A stretch of DNA of 64,000 nucleotides from VBKO01 sp036393835 (GTDB lineage: Bacteria > Myxococcota > Myxococcia > Myxococcales > 40CM-4-68-19), in assembly GCA_036393835.1 (NCBI GenBank), contig DASWGI010000034.1, forward strand, positions 1 through 64,000, written 5' to 3'. Numbering within the stretch: position 1 is the stretch's first letter; each line of letters begins with the position of its first letter. Under the pieces are notes generated by a model. The model was not told the origin of the DNA. It worked only from the letters and a program-made list of their open reading frames with translations, and did not search any database. A program made the translations under genes and the position numbers. This document shows positions 31,182 to 41,194 of the stretch, one piece after another.

Positions 31182-32770
31182 CACGGCGCTCCCGGCAGTC
31201 CCGGTCGAGCATAGACGACGACCTGGGGCGTCTCGTCCAGGTAGAGGCCGGTCGCCGGCGTCCGGGTCCCGAAGGCGTTCCAGGTCTCGGGCTCGCGGTC
31301 GCGGAACTCCCGGTGCCACTGCAGCGCGGCGTACTGCGCATCCCACGGTCCCGACGCGTACTGGATGTCCGCCCGGAGCAGGCCGGCCTGCTGGTAGGCG
31401 CGGTAGCTCTCGACGTTGACCTCGTGGAAGAACACGCGCGCGCCCTTGGGCGCGTGGGCGTTGAGCCAGGGCAGCACGGCGGTCACGTTGTTCGACCAGT
31501 ACTGGCGCTGCATCCCGAGGCTGGCGGCGCCCGGGATCCCGAAGGCCAGCTCGCCGTACGCGCTCGTCCCGTAGGGATGCACGTGCGCGATCTGCCACAA
31601 GCCCGGAAGCAGCGCGGCGGCGGCCGCGACGAGAAGGCCGCGCGATCGCGGCAGGCCGGCCCTCTGCGCCAGCTCGGCGCTGCGCTCGAGGAGGTGCGCT
31701 GCCTCGGGCGCCAGCAGGGCCAGGAACGCCAGCCAGTGCTTGATGCCGCCGAAGATGGGCGTGGTGCGCAGCATGAACGGCAGCAGGGCGGCGCCGGCGA
31801 GCCCCAGCTCGAGCAGCCGCACCGGCGAGAGCGCGCGGTGGGCGAAGTCCCAGAGGAGCTTCGCTCCGGCGGCCGCGAAGAGCGCCACCTGGGGGAGCGG
31901 GAGCACCAGCGCGAGCAGCACCAGGGGATAGAAGATGGGGAAGGGCGGCCCCCGCAGCTCGCGCCCCAGGTAGTACCAGGCGTAGTGCACGTGGTGGGTG
32001 TGGAAGGAGATCCACTCGGAGAGGTGTCGCAGCGGCTCGTGCCACAAGAGCGGCCAGCCCGCGAGGAGGACCACCGGGCCGAGCAGGAGCCACGGGAGCG
32101 TCCGCAGCGCGCGCCGGCGCAGCGGGGCGGGGAGCAGCAGCGCGTGCACGAGCAGGACGGGCGGCAGGAGCCAGGCGTTGTGCTTGACGCCGAGGGCGCA
32201 GCCGAAAAGGAATCCGAGGAAGAGGCCGTGCCGGCTCGACGTCCAGGTCGGGTTCGAGGTCGGGGTCTGGAGAATGCCGATCGCCCGCGCCCACGCCACT
32301 CCAACCCCCGCCGTGAGCGCGCAGATGGGCACGTCGAAGCACGCCAGGTGCCCGTGGAAGAACGTCCGCTCCGCGCACCAGAAGAGCGCCGGCGCGAGCA
32401 CGGCCGCCGCGCGCGAGCGCTGCGCGCCGAGGACGGCGAGCCAGTACGTGAGCAGGGCGCCGAAGGCGAACGCCGGCAGCCGCCAGGCGAGCGCGTCGGG
32501 CAGCCACCCCAGCCAGGTGGTGAAGACCAGGTGCGACAGCGCGAAGAGCAGCTTGGCGAGGCCCGGGTGCTCGAAATTGACGCTCCAGTACCGCCCCGTG
32601 TCGCGCAGCGCGGCGGCGGGCGCGCGCAAGAGCAGCGCCACCCACTGCTCGTAGCTCTTCGCCGCCTCGAAGTAGTAGCCCTCGTCGCGAACGAACCCGA
32701 CGCCCGACTGCGTGGCGAAGAGCGCCGCGAAGGTCAGCGCGGCGAGCGCGAGCGGCAGGCGGCGGTTCAT
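31181..32770 (-). CDS. GT39-type membrane glycosyltransferase
   Basis: A 529-residue polytopic membrane protein of the ArnT/protein-O-mannosyltransferase class. The first loop carries the acidic motif VRDEGYYFEAAKSYEQW, and YWSVNFEHPGLAKLLFALSH follows. About ten hydrophobic segments alternate with short loops (LLPPVLLVHALLL, LLLGPVVLLAGWPLLW, FYPLVLLALVLPLPQVALFAAAGA). The C-terminal 120 residues are periplasmic (VFFHEVNVESYRAYQQAGLLRADIQYASGPWDAQYAALQWHREF). These enzymes use polyprenyl-phosphate sugars. A TPTSNPTWTSS insert between membrane segments (around 32245-32268) comes from a short DNA repeat. Overlaps neighbours on both sides. Confidence 0.85.
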   Translation of the reverse strand: MNRRLPLALAALTFAALFATQSGVGFVRDEGYYFEAAKSYEQWVALLLRAPAAALRDTGRYWSVNFEHPGLAKLLFALSHLVFTTWLGWLPDALAWRLPAFAFGALLTYWLAVLGAQRSRAAAVLAPALFWCAERTFFHGHLACFDVPICALTAGVGVAWARAIGILQTPTSNPTWTSSRHGLFLGFLFGCALGVKHNAWLLPPVLLVHALLLPAPLRRRALRTLPWLLLGPVVLLAGWPLLWHEPLRHLSEWISFHTHHVHYAWYYLGRELRGPPFPIFYPLVLLALVLPLPQVALFAAAGAKLLWDFAHRALSPVRLLELGLAGAALLPFMLRTTPIFGGIKHWLAFLALLAPEAAHLLERSAELAQRAGLPRSRGLLVAAAAALLPGLWQIAHVHPYGTSAYGELAFGIPGAASLGMQRQYWSNNVTAVLPWLNAHAPKGARVFFHEVNVESYRAYQQAGLLRADIQYASGPWDAQYAALQWHREFRDREPETWNAFGTRTPATGLYLDETPQVVVYARPGLPGAP

Positions 32771-33585
32771 GGCGCGGCCGTCCATGCCGAAAGGCAGAAG
32801 GGCCGGTCCAGGTCGCGCGCGCTGACCAGGAAGGTGAAGGCGTGCTCGCCCGCGGGCGCCGCCGCGTCCAGTCGGCGCCAACCCGGTTCGGGAGGGGCGG
32901 TGGGCGGCACGGTCAGCGTCGCGAGCGGCGCGCCGTCGACCTGCACGTCCACGCGCACCGGGCCGCGAAAGCCCTGGTACGCGCGCTCGCCGACGATGCC
33001 GGCGCGCACGTGCAGGATCCCGCCCTCGCCGCGGGCCTGAAGCCGCCCGGGATCGGCGGGCCGGCCGATGCGCAAAAGCGTGCACTGGCGCGGCACGTAG
33101 TCGACCTCGTGCTCCTCGAGCGGGCTGGTGAGGAACGAGAGCACGCGCGGGCCGTGCAGCTCCCACGGCTGCAGCGACAGGGCGCCGAAATGCACCTCGT
33201 CGCCCGGGGTGGCACCCCGCTCGCGCAGCGCCGCGCGTGCGCGCGCCAGGTGGGCGAGCGGCACGCGGGGCAGCGCCAAAAGCCACAGCCGCTCGACGCC
33301 GGGATAGTCCGCCGCGCGCAGGTCCTCCTCGGTGCGCACCGGCAGCGACCGGACGAACAGGCGCGCCCGCTCCGCCCAGGGCGGCCAGAGCTGGACGGCG
33401 TCGGCGAGCCCGGCGCGCACCCGCAGCGCCGCCGCCGCCTCGGCCCAGTCGCCGTTCCCCGGCAGGCGCAGGGGCAAGGTGAGGTCGAACAGCAGCGCGG
33501 ACGCGCCCACCGCCGCGATCGCCAGGAGCGGAGCGGACCACGCCCGATCGCTCCGGCGCCGGGCCGGCGCGGAGGGGCCCTCCAC
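32767..33585 (-). CDS. Membrane-anchored periplasmic protein, GT39 partner
   Basis: A 272-residue protein from GTG 33585, which overlaps the carG stop (TAGTG). A membrane helix (APLLAIAAVGASALLFDLTL, residues 16-36) is followed by a periplasmic region: WAEAAAALRVRAGLADAVQLWPPWAERARLFV, PGVERLWLLALPRVP and a beta-rich C-terminus (RGPVRVDVQVDGAPLATLTVPPTAPPEPGWRRLDAAAPAGEHAFTFLV). The layout resembles the soluble part that accompanies membrane glycosyltransferases. ATGA overlap to the GT39 gene supports joint function. Specific role unknown. Confidence 0.6.
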   Translation of the reverse strand: MEGPSAPARRRSDRAWSAPLLAIAAVGASALLFDLTLPLRLPGNGDWAEAAAALRVRAGLADAVQLWPPWAERARLFVRSLPVRTEEDLRAADYPGVERLWLLALPRVPLAHLARARAALRERGATPGDEVHFGALSLQPWELHGPRVLSFLTSPLEEHEVDYVPRQCTLLRIGRPADPGRLQARGEGGILHVRAGIVGERAYQGFRGPVRVDVQVDGAPLATLTVPPTAPPEPGWRRLDAAAPAGEHAFTFLVSARDLDRPFCLSAWTAAP

Positions 33586-34121
33586 TACGACTGCCCGAGC
33601 TTGATCTTCCGCTCGCTCTTCTCCCGGTCGTACAGGCAGAGCGCGACCTCGGGGTACTGCGTGAACCCCGGCGACCACTCCGGGTTCATCGCGCACCGCG
33701 GATCGAAGCAGTGGTGCAGTTCCCAGAGGTGCCCGACGTGGTGCGCGGCGCGCTTGGCGAGCCCCACGTCGAGCGGCAGCTCGCCCTTCGCGCCCAGGCC
33801 GTGGCTGGTGACCACCGCGCGCCCCCCGCCGAACTGGGGGAAGCCCGTCATCGGGCCCTTGCCCATCGGTCCTTCCGGCGCGGTCAGCGGCGCGCTGGTC
33901 AAGTAGACGATCTTGTCGTCCGCGTAGAGCTGCGTGTCGTCGTCGATCTCCTCCAGCAGCTTGGGCGCCTCGTACGATTCCTGGTCGTCGGCGAGCGCCG
34001 ACTCGGGCAGCTCCGCCTCGCCTTCGATCTCGCAGCCCATGCCGTAGGCGGCGTGGAGCCGGCGGGCGACGTGCTCCAGCACTTCCGAAGGAAACTCTCC
34101 CAGCGTGACCAGCCGGATCAT
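33585..34121 (-). CDS. carG: CarG-like zinc-binding partner of CarD (inactive archaemetzincin fold)
   Basis: A 178-residue protein. IRLVTLGEFPSEVLEHVARRLHAAYG matches archaemetzincin N-termini. The signature region reads HHVGHLWELHHCFDPRCAM: the HxxxHxxxxxHCxxxxCxM zinc ligands are kept, but the catalytic Glu of HExxH is His and the Gly is Glu. From family knowledge, Myxococcus CarG is an archaemetzincin-like zinc protein without protease activity that binds CarD and is encoded next to it; this gene sits right behind carD with an ATGA overlap. Predicted role: transcriptional co-factor in the CarD complex. The last Cys pair typical of proteases is reduced to one Cys (ALCLYD). Confidence 0.8.
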   Translation of the reverse strand: MIRLVTLGEFPSEVLEHVARRLHAAYGMGCEIEGEAELPESALADDQESYEAPKLLEEIDDDTQLYADDKIVYLTSAPLTAPEGPMGKGPMTGFPQFGGGRAVVTSHGLGAKGELPLDVGLAKRAAHHVGHLWELHHCFDPRCAMNPEWSPGFTQYPEVALCLYDREKSERKIKLGQS

Positions 34122-35371
34122 CGCTTGCCCTTTCCGGCCGGCTTCTTCGCCGCCGCCTTCTTGGCGGGCTTCTTCGCGGCCGCCTTCTTCGCGGGCTTCT
34201 TCGCGGCGGGCTTCTTCGACTTCGCGGCCGGCTTGGCGGCCTTCTTCGCGGGCGCAGGCTTCGCCTTGGACGGCGCGGGCCTGCCCGGCGCCCTGGCCGC
34301 GGGCTTCGCCGGCGCGAGCACCTTGGCCGCGACTTCCAGCGCCTTGGCGGCGATCGACCGGGCGACGCCGCGTGCCTCCTCGCCGCCGGCAGGGCGCGCG
34401 TCGGCGCGTTTCGGCTCCGGCCCCGCGGGCGGCCCCGCCTTGGGCGCGGCCGCGGGCGCGGGTCCGCGCTTGGCCTGCGGCCTGGTCGTCCCGGGCGGAG
34501 CGTGCAGCTTCGCGCTCGGCTGCGCCGCCGCGTCCTCGTGGGTGGCCTCGAGAGCGTCCTTGGCAAGCTCGTCCAGCGGCTCCGGCTCCTCCTCCCCGGC
34601 CGTGACGCGCATCGCCCGCTGCCGCACCAGGTCCTTCGTCTCGGCGGGATCGGCGATGTCCGACTCCTCCGTATCCGCCGCCTGGGCGGCCTTCGACTCG
34701 CCGCCGCCTTCCACGTCGACCTCGCCGAAAGCCATCTCGTCGTCCATCTCGTCGTCGGCCGCGCGCGAGGCCGGCCGCGCCGCGCCGACGCTCGAGCCGG
34801 GCACCGCGAGCGCGGCGGGCTGCAGCGGCTTGCCCTTGCGCTTCATGCCCGGAGGGGGCCAGAGCGCGTAGTCCAGGTTGTCCTCGGCGACGTGCAGCGG
34901 GAGGTTCATCGCGGCGGCGATCTCGCCGACCAGCAGGTGCCGCGCGCTGTCGTACAGCTCGCGCTCCTTCTGCGGGAGCGGACGCACCCGGCTCAGCGCG
35001 TGCAGGCCCTTGAGCACGTCGAGCGTGCCCTGCAGCCCGCCGCCCGTCATCCGGTCCGCGTTCTCCCGGTGCCGCACCTTCCAGTCGAGCTGCGGATCGT
35101 CCCCGGGCGCGGCGAGCTGGTCGAACATGTCGTCGATGGCGGCGACGCTCGCCACCTTGCGCAGCCCGATGCCCATCACCTTGGCGCGCGGCACCATCAC
35201 CGTCGCGCCGTCCTCTTCGCGCGACAGGGTGACGACCTCCCAGTCGCGGCCGGCGATCTGCTTCACCTCCACGCCGGTGATGCGGCAGATGCCCTGGTTC
35301 GGGTACACGACGCGGTCGCCGATGTGCAGGCTGCCGTCGCCGATCTGGATCTCGGTGCCCTTGTTCGCCAT
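34118..35371 (-). CDS. carD: CarD-type transcription regulator with histone H1-like tail
   Basis: A 417-residue protein. The N-terminal CarD/CdnL domain (residues 10-170) has HIGDRVVYPNQGICRITGVEVKQIAGRDWEVVTL, MVPRAKVMGIGLRKV and SRVRPLPQKERELYDSARHLLVGEIAAAMN, which bind RNA polymerase and CarG. A central acidic stretch (ADDEMDDEMAFGEVDVEGGGES) follows. The C-terminal 90 residues are Lys/Ala/Pro repeats (KKPAKKAAAKKPAKKAAAKKP), like eukaryotic histone H1. Myxococcus CarD instead has HMGA-type AT hooks; the H1-like form is known from Anaeromyxobacter, supporting the taxonomic guess. ATG 35371 follows a promoter closely. First gene of a six-gene minus-strand operon. Confidence 0.9.
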   Translation of the reverse strand: MANKGTEIQIGDGSLHIGDRVVYPNQGICRITGVEVKQIAGRDWEVVTLSREEDGATVMVPRAKVMGIGLRKVASVAAIDDMFDQLAAPGDDPQLDWKVRHRENADRMTGGGLQGTLDVLKGLHALSRVRPLPQKERELYDSARHLLVGEIAAAMNLPLHVAEDNLDYALWPPPGMKRKGKPLQPAALAVPGSSVGAARPASRAADDEMDDEMAFGEVDVEGGGESKAAQAADTEESDIADPAETKDLVRQRAMRVTAGEEEPEPLDELAKDALEATHEDAAAQPSAKLHAPPGTTRPQAKRGPAPAAAPKAGPPAGPEPKRADARPAGGEEARGVARSIAAKALEVAAKVLAPAKPAARAPGRPAPSKAKPAPAKKAAKPAAKSKKPAAKKPAKKAAAKKPAKKAAAKKPAGKGKR

Positions 35372-35381
35372 CGCGCCCGAT

Positions 35382-35410
35382 CCGGTACACCGCGCGCCCC
35401 GAGCGGTCAA
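35382..35410 (-). promoter_or_regulatory. Promoter of the carD operon
   Basis: On the minus strand TTGACC (35410-35405), 17 bp, TACCGG (35387-35382), ten bases before the carD ATG. No ribosome binding site is seen in the remaining bases, so the transcript is probably leaderless or nearly so. Confidence 0.5.
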
Positions 35411-35424
35411 CGCGCCTCGAGCGC

Positions 35425-35461
35425 CTGCAAAGCGCAGCGCCGCCGAATACGGCGGCGGCTG
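35425..35461 (-). repeat. Copy of dispersed hairpin repeat
   Basis: On the minus strand: GCCGCCGCCGTATTCGGCGGC then GCTGCGCTTT. It lies between the TetR remnant and the carD promoter, and the remnant's stop is only a few bases away. The long tail seen in other copies is missing. Confidence 0.6.
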
Positions 35462-35464
35462 GCC

Positions 35465-35700
35465 TCACTCGATCCCGAGGTACCGGAGGAACATCCGCTG
35501 GAGCTCGGACTCGAGCTTCGCCTGCGGCACGCGCCGCGAACCCTGCAGGGGCTTGCGGTGACCACCAGCTGGCGCATCGCCAAGGTCACCGCGAGCAGCC
35601 CGGCGCGCAGCGCCAGCTCCGGATCCTGCGGCGCGCAGCAGTGCGTCCGGCACTCCCCACATGCCGCTCCCCGCCGCGCAGCTGGCGCTCGCGGTCCTCA
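35465..35700 (-). pseudogene. Remnant of a TetR-type regulator C-terminus
   Basis: One minus-strand frame reads DPELALRAGLLAVTLAMRQLVVTASP; a frame shift later the text continues as GSRRVPQAKLESELQRMFLRYLGIE and stops at 35465. Joined, they look like the ligand-domain end of TetR regulators. No helix-turn-helix N-terminus can be found in 35700-35880 in any frame. The fragment sits next to an acyl-CoA dehydrogenase gene, a usual place for such regulators. The remainder of 35701-35837 shows nothing else. Confidence 0.45.
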
Positions 35701-35837
35701 CGGCCGGGTTGCGGATGTGGGGAGCGCGGACCTTCGAGCGCCGGGCGATCGGCTGATTTCCTCGCCAGCCGGGTGGGCGCTAGGTGCTGCTCTACAGGCG
35801 GGCAGTTGCGCGGCGCGTCCAGAGACACTAACTTCTG

Positions 35838-35854
35838 ACATGACGCCGAGCGTC
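35838..35854. promoter_or_regulatory. Inverted repeat upstream of acyl-CoA dehydrogenase
   Basis: ATGACGC, three-base centre CGA, GCGTCAT: a perfect seven-base inverted repeat 35 bases before the start codon at 35889. It has the form of a TetR/FadR-type operator and may have been the site of the now broken regulator next door. Confidence 0.45.
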
Positions 35855-35888
35855 ATCAACTGTAAGCGAGGGTGCGCGAGGAGCGTAC

Positions 35889-37721
<1,833 letters not shown>

Positions 37722-37792
37722 GCTCGCCTCTTACCTCTCCCGACACCCGTGCGCAGATTCGCGCGGGGACAGAACGAGGGCGAGGGGGGCGT

Positions 37793-38614
37793 GTGCGCAA
37801 TTCAGAGCCAGGGCGGTCGGGAGCAGTCAGGCCGCTGTGGTCGGAGGCGGACAGCCTGCGGGAGCGGGTCGCGGACGCGCCCGCGCTGTTCGGGTTCTTC
37901 TCGTTCGACGCCGCGCTGGCGCAGCACGCGTCGCACGGCCACCTGCGCACCAATCCCGCAGCGCGCGCGGCGCTCATCCGGTTGTGTGCGGCGCCGAACA
38001 CGCGCGGAGCGGTGATCTCCGGCCGCCGCGTCGAGACCCTCCAGCGCCGCCTGCGGCTGCACCGGCTCGGCTACGTCGGCGTGCACGGAGCCGAGGTGCA
38101 GAATTTCGGCTTGCGGCTCGTCACCGAGCCCGACCTCGAGGAGGCCGAGCAGGCGATCGGCCGGCTGCGCAAGGCGTGCGCGAGGGTCCCCGCCCTGCAG
38201 GCGCCGGGCATCGCGGTCGAGGACCGCGTCTGGGCGCTCGTGCTGCACCTGCGCCATGCCGCCACCGCGGACCAGATCGCGGCGGCGGAGCATTTCGGCC
38301 GCCTCACCGCGGCGGAAGGCCTGCGCCTGCGGCGCGGCAACGATTCCGTGCAGGCGTGCACGCAGGGGGCGAGCGTCGGACGCGCGGCGCTCGGGCTCCT
38401 CGCCGGCCTTCGCGCCGCGCTGCCGGTCTACGTGGGCGCCGGCGACGCCGACGAGGAAGGCTTCGCAGCCGTCCAGCGCTTCGGCGGGATCACCGTGCAC
38501 GTCGGACCGCCGCCGCGGACGGGGACCGCCGCCCGCTGGCACGTCGCCGACTGCGGCGAGGTCATCCGGCTGATCCACTGGCTGGCCGACGCCCGCCGCC
38601 GCGGCCAGAGGTAG
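37793..38614 (+). CDS. Trehalose-phosphatase-like HAD protein with lost catalytic residues
   Basis: A 273-residue protein of the OtsB-like HAD group: motif II GAVISGRRVETLQRRL, the family-specific YVGVHGAEVQ, and IAVEDRVWALVLHLRHA. Motif I, normally DxDGTL with the nucleophile Asp, reads FSFDAALA, so the nucleophile is Ser. Motif IV, normally GDDxTDE, reads GAGDADEE, losing metal ligands. It therefore looks like a non-catalytic or repurposed member. GTG 37793 has a GAGGGGG site in front. No trehalose-phosphate synthase is adjacent. Confidence 0.7.
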   Translation: MRNSEPGRSGAVRPLWSEADSLRERVADAPALFGFFSFDAALAQHASHGHLRTNPAARAALIRLCAAPNTRGAVISGRRVETLQRRLRLHRLGYVGVHGAEVQNFGLRLVTEPDLEEAEQAIGRLRKACARVPALQAPGIAVEDRVWALVLHLRHAATADQIAAAEHFGRLTAAEGLRLRRGNDSVQACTQGASVGRAALGLLAGLRAALPVYVGAGDADEEGFAAVQRFGGITVHVGPPPRTGTAARWHVADCGEVIRLIHWLADARRRGQR

Positions 38615-38675
38615 CCGCGGGCGCCGATCAACCCCAGCGCTAAGTTCGGATTGGCGGTGATCAGTTGGGGGGTCG

Positions 38676-38718
38676 AGGGGGGAGCGAGCTCCCCCCTTGT
38701 GGAGGCGCCGAAGGCGCC
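38676..38718. terminator. Two adjacent hairpins between HAD-like and M1 peptidase genes
   Basis: AGGGGGGAG, loop CGAG, CTCCCCCCT (38676-38697), then GGCGCC GAA GGCGCC (38704-38718). The first is a very stable GC hairpin with only a TTG behind it; it may work as a terminator for the upstream gene. The gap 38615-38799 holds otherwise only a TATGGT (38782-38787) that could be a -10 box for the peptidase gene. Confidence 0.4.
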
Positions 38719-38799
38719 GGATCGAAGAGCGTCGCGTTCGTGGCAGGGCGGTGTCAACCCAAGCGAACCGTGGGGTGGGGGTATGGTAGGACACGCCGC

Positions 38800-40563
38800 G
38801 TGGCGCGCCTGGATCCGCACAGCTACGCCGACTCCGAGCAGCCGCTCACCGAGCGCATCGATCTGGCGCTCAGGGTCGACTTCGCCCAGCGGGTGCTCTC
38901 CGGCGAGGTGCTGCTGACGCTGCGCGAGGCTTCCGCTGGACCGCTCGACCTGGACACGCGCGACCTGCGCATCGGCGCGGTGGAGACGCCCGACAAGAAG
39001 CCGCTCCGGTACGAGCTGGCCCCGCCCGAGCGCATCCTGGGGACGCGCCTGCGCGTGCACCTGGCCCCGGGCACCCGCGCAATTCGCGTCCGCTACTCGA
39101 CCTCGCCCGAGGCTTCGGCGCTGCAGTGGCTCGGGCCTTCGCAGACCGCGGGCGGGCAGCATCCCTATCTCTACAGCCAGTGCCAGCCCATCCACGCGCG
39201 GTCGCTGGCGCCGCTGCAGGACACCGCGCGCATCCGCATCCGCGCCGGAGCGCGGTTCACCGTTCCCGCGTACCTGCGCGCGCTGATGGCCGCGGCCCCG
39301 CTCGGCCGCGAGCCGGCGGGCGAGGGCGAGATGGTCGACCTGTTCGAGATGCCCCAAAAGGTCCCGCCGTACCTGCTCGCCTTCGCCGTCGGGGACCTGT
39401 CGCCCCGGCAGCTCTCGCAGCGGTCGGCGGTGTGGGCCGAGCGCAGCGTCGCCGATGCGGCGGCGTGGGAGCTGGACGGCGTGGAGACCATGCTGCAGGT
39501 CGCGGAGGACCTGTTCGGCCCGTACGAATGGGAGCGCTACGACGTCCTGGTGATGCCGCCCTCGTTCCCGTTCGGCGGCATGGAGAACCCGCGGCTCACC
39601 TTCGCCACGCCCTCGCTGCTCGCCGGCGATCGCTCGCTGGTCAACGTCATCGCCCACGAGCTGGCCCACGCCTGGACCGGCAATCTGGTCTCCAACGCCA
39701 CGCTCGAGCACTTCTGGCTGAACGAGGGCTTCACCGTCTACGCCGAGCGCCGCATCCTCGAGGCGCTGGAGGGCACCGAGGCCGCGGAGCTGCACGCCGC
39801 GGTCGGGCTGCACGAGCTGGAGGTGTCGCTGCAGCGGTTCGCCCAGCGGCCCGAGCTGACGCGGCTGCGCACCGAGATGGAGGGCGTGGATCCGGACGAG
39901 GCGTACTCCACCGTCCCGTACGAGAAGGGCTACCTGTTCCTGCGGCGCCTCGAGGAGCTGGCCGGCCGCGACCGCTGGGACCGTTTCCTGCGCGCCTACC
40001 TGGAGCGGTTCCGGTTCCAATCGATCGTCACCGACGACTTCCTGCGGTTCCTCGACGAGCGCCTGCCGGGCGTTTCGGCGCGAGCGGGCGCGAAACGCTG
40101 GATCGACGGTCCGGGGTTGCCCCCCGACGCGCCGCGGCCCCAGTCGCGCCGGCTGGACGAGCTGCGCGAGATGGCGCGGCGGGTGGGGGAGGGCGTGCTG
40201 CCGGACGAGAACGCGGCGGTCCGCCTGCAGCCCACCGAGCTGCTCGTCTTCCTGCAGTCGCTGCCGGAGCTGCCTCCGGAAGTGTGCGATCAGCTCGACT
40301 CGCTGCTCGGCCTCTCCCGCCGCCGCAGCCTCGAGCTGCGGCACACCTTCGTCCTGGTGCAGCTGCGCGCCGGGGCCCTTGCAGGGCGCGAGGCCGCGCG
40401 CCGGGTGCTGCGCGAGACCGGCCGGATCAAGTACCTGCGGCCCGTCTACACCGAGTTGGCCCGCCGCCCGCAGACGCGCACCCTGGCCCGGGAGATCTAC
40501 GAGGAGGCGCGCGCCTCGTACCACCCGATCGCGCGCACGGTGGTGGAGTCGATCCTCGGGTGA
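38800..40563 (+). CDS. M1 family zinc aminopeptidase, leukotriene-A4-hydrolase-like
   Basis: A 587-residue gluzincin. GTG 38800 (VARLDPHSYAD) is used since homology to the M1 N-terminal saddle (SYADSEQPLTERIDLALRVDFAQRVLSGEVLLTL) starts there. Substrate-anchoring FPFGGMENPRLTFATP corresponds to GxMEN; zinc site HELAHAWTGNLVSNATLEHFWLNEGF gives HExxH-x18-E; the downstream VPYEKGYLFLRRLEEL has the catalytic Tyr context. The C-terminal 150 residues resemble the leukotriene-A4-hydrolase C-terminal helical domain. No signal peptide, so cytoplasmic. Probably an N-terminal aminopeptidase of broad use. Confidence 0.9.
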   Translation: MARLDPHSYADSEQPLTERIDLALRVDFAQRVLSGEVLLTLREASAGPLDLDTRDLRIGAVETPDKKPLRYELAPPERILGTRLRVHLAPGTRAIRVRYSTSPEASALQWLGPSQTAGGQHPYLYSQCQPIHARSLAPLQDTARIRIRAGARFTVPAYLRALMAAAPLGREPAGEGEMVDLFEMPQKVPPYLLAFAVGDLSPRQLSQRSAVWAERSVADAAAWELDGVETMLQVAEDLFGPYEWERYDVLVMPPSFPFGGMENPRLTFATPSLLAGDRSLVNVIAHELAHAWTGNLVSNATLEHFWLNEGFTVYAERRILEALEGTEAAELHAAVGLHELEVSLQRFAQRPELTRLRTEMEGVDPDEAYSTVPYEKGYLFLRRLEELAGRDRWDRFLRAYLERFRFQSIVTDDFLRFLDERLPGVSARAGAKRWIDGPGLPPDAPRPQSRRLDELREMARRVGEGVLPDENAAVRLQPTELLVFLQSLPELPPEVCDQLDSLLGLSRRRSLELRHTFVLVQLRAGALAGREAARRVLRETGRIKYLRPVYTELARRPQTRTLAREIYEEARASYHPIARTVVESILG

Positions 40564-40573
40564 ATCCCCCCGA

Positions 40574-41071
40574 TCAGTGATGCTCGGGAGCGTGGTCCAG
40601 CCCGGCCAGGCGCGTCAGGTGCGCGATGCGGGCGCCGGCCTTGCGCAGCCGGCGGCAGAGCTCGCGATTGATGTTCTGCAGGACCAGCACGTAGGCCTTC
40701 AGATCCTGCTTGTAGAGCTGGTAGAGGTCCTTGCTGTCCAGCTCGAGCAGCTTGGTGTCCTTCTCCGCGGTGATGGTGAACGGCCGCGGCTCCATCTCGA
40801 TCAGCGTGGTCACGCCGACGAAATCGCCGGGCCGGAAGAGGAGCATGCGGACGTCGCTTCCGTCCTCGCACTTCCGCGTGGCGTAGAGGGTGCCCGAGAG
40901 CACGATGTACATCGAGTTCCCGGTCTCTCCCTCTCGGAGTACGACCTCGCCCTTTTTGAACTCTTTCTCGCGCAGCATGTCGGCCAGGCGGTCGAAGACC
41001 GGCGTTCCCGCAAGCCCGCCGAAGAACGATGTCTTCGCGAGGAACTCCTTCAGGGGGGCCGCCTCGGCCAT
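40574..41071 (-). CDS. Cyclic-nucleotide-binding domain protein
   Basis: A 165-residue single-domain protein. FDRLADMLREKEFKKGEVVLREGETGNSMYIVLSGTLYATRK ... VRMLLFRPGDFVGVTTLIEMEPRPFTITAEKDTKLLELDSKDLYQLYKQD matches the Crp/PKA cyclic-nucleotide fold, with an Arg in the phosphate-binding loop (EPRPF). No DNA-binding domain follows; the final helices (VLQNINRELCRRLRKAGARIAHL) are typical of stand-alone regulatory domains. TACTAT ends six bases before the ATG, suggesting a leaderless mRNA. Divergent from mraZ. Confidence 0.85.
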   Translation of the reverse strand: MAEAAPLKEFLAKTSFFGGLAGTPVFDRLADMLREKEFKKGEVVLREGETGNSMYIVLSGTLYATRKCEDGSDVRMLLFRPGDFVGVTTLIEMEPRPFTITAEKDTKLLELDSKDLYQLYKQDLKAYVLVLQNINRELCRRLRKAGARIAHLTRLAGLDHAPEHH

Positions 41072-41194
41072 GCGTCCATAGTACGCCTCCTCCGCACTCC
41101 CACAGACCCCCACCCGCCGAGCGCGACCCGCAGGGGGAATCGCCTCGCGAGGCCCCACCTGTGGGGCTGCTCGGCAGTTCAGGCGAGAGCTTGC

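Noticed and set aside
33585..34121. An active archaemetzincin-type protease
   Set aside because: The catalytic Glu of HExxH is His here; position behind carD and zinc ligands fit CarG, which is not a protease.
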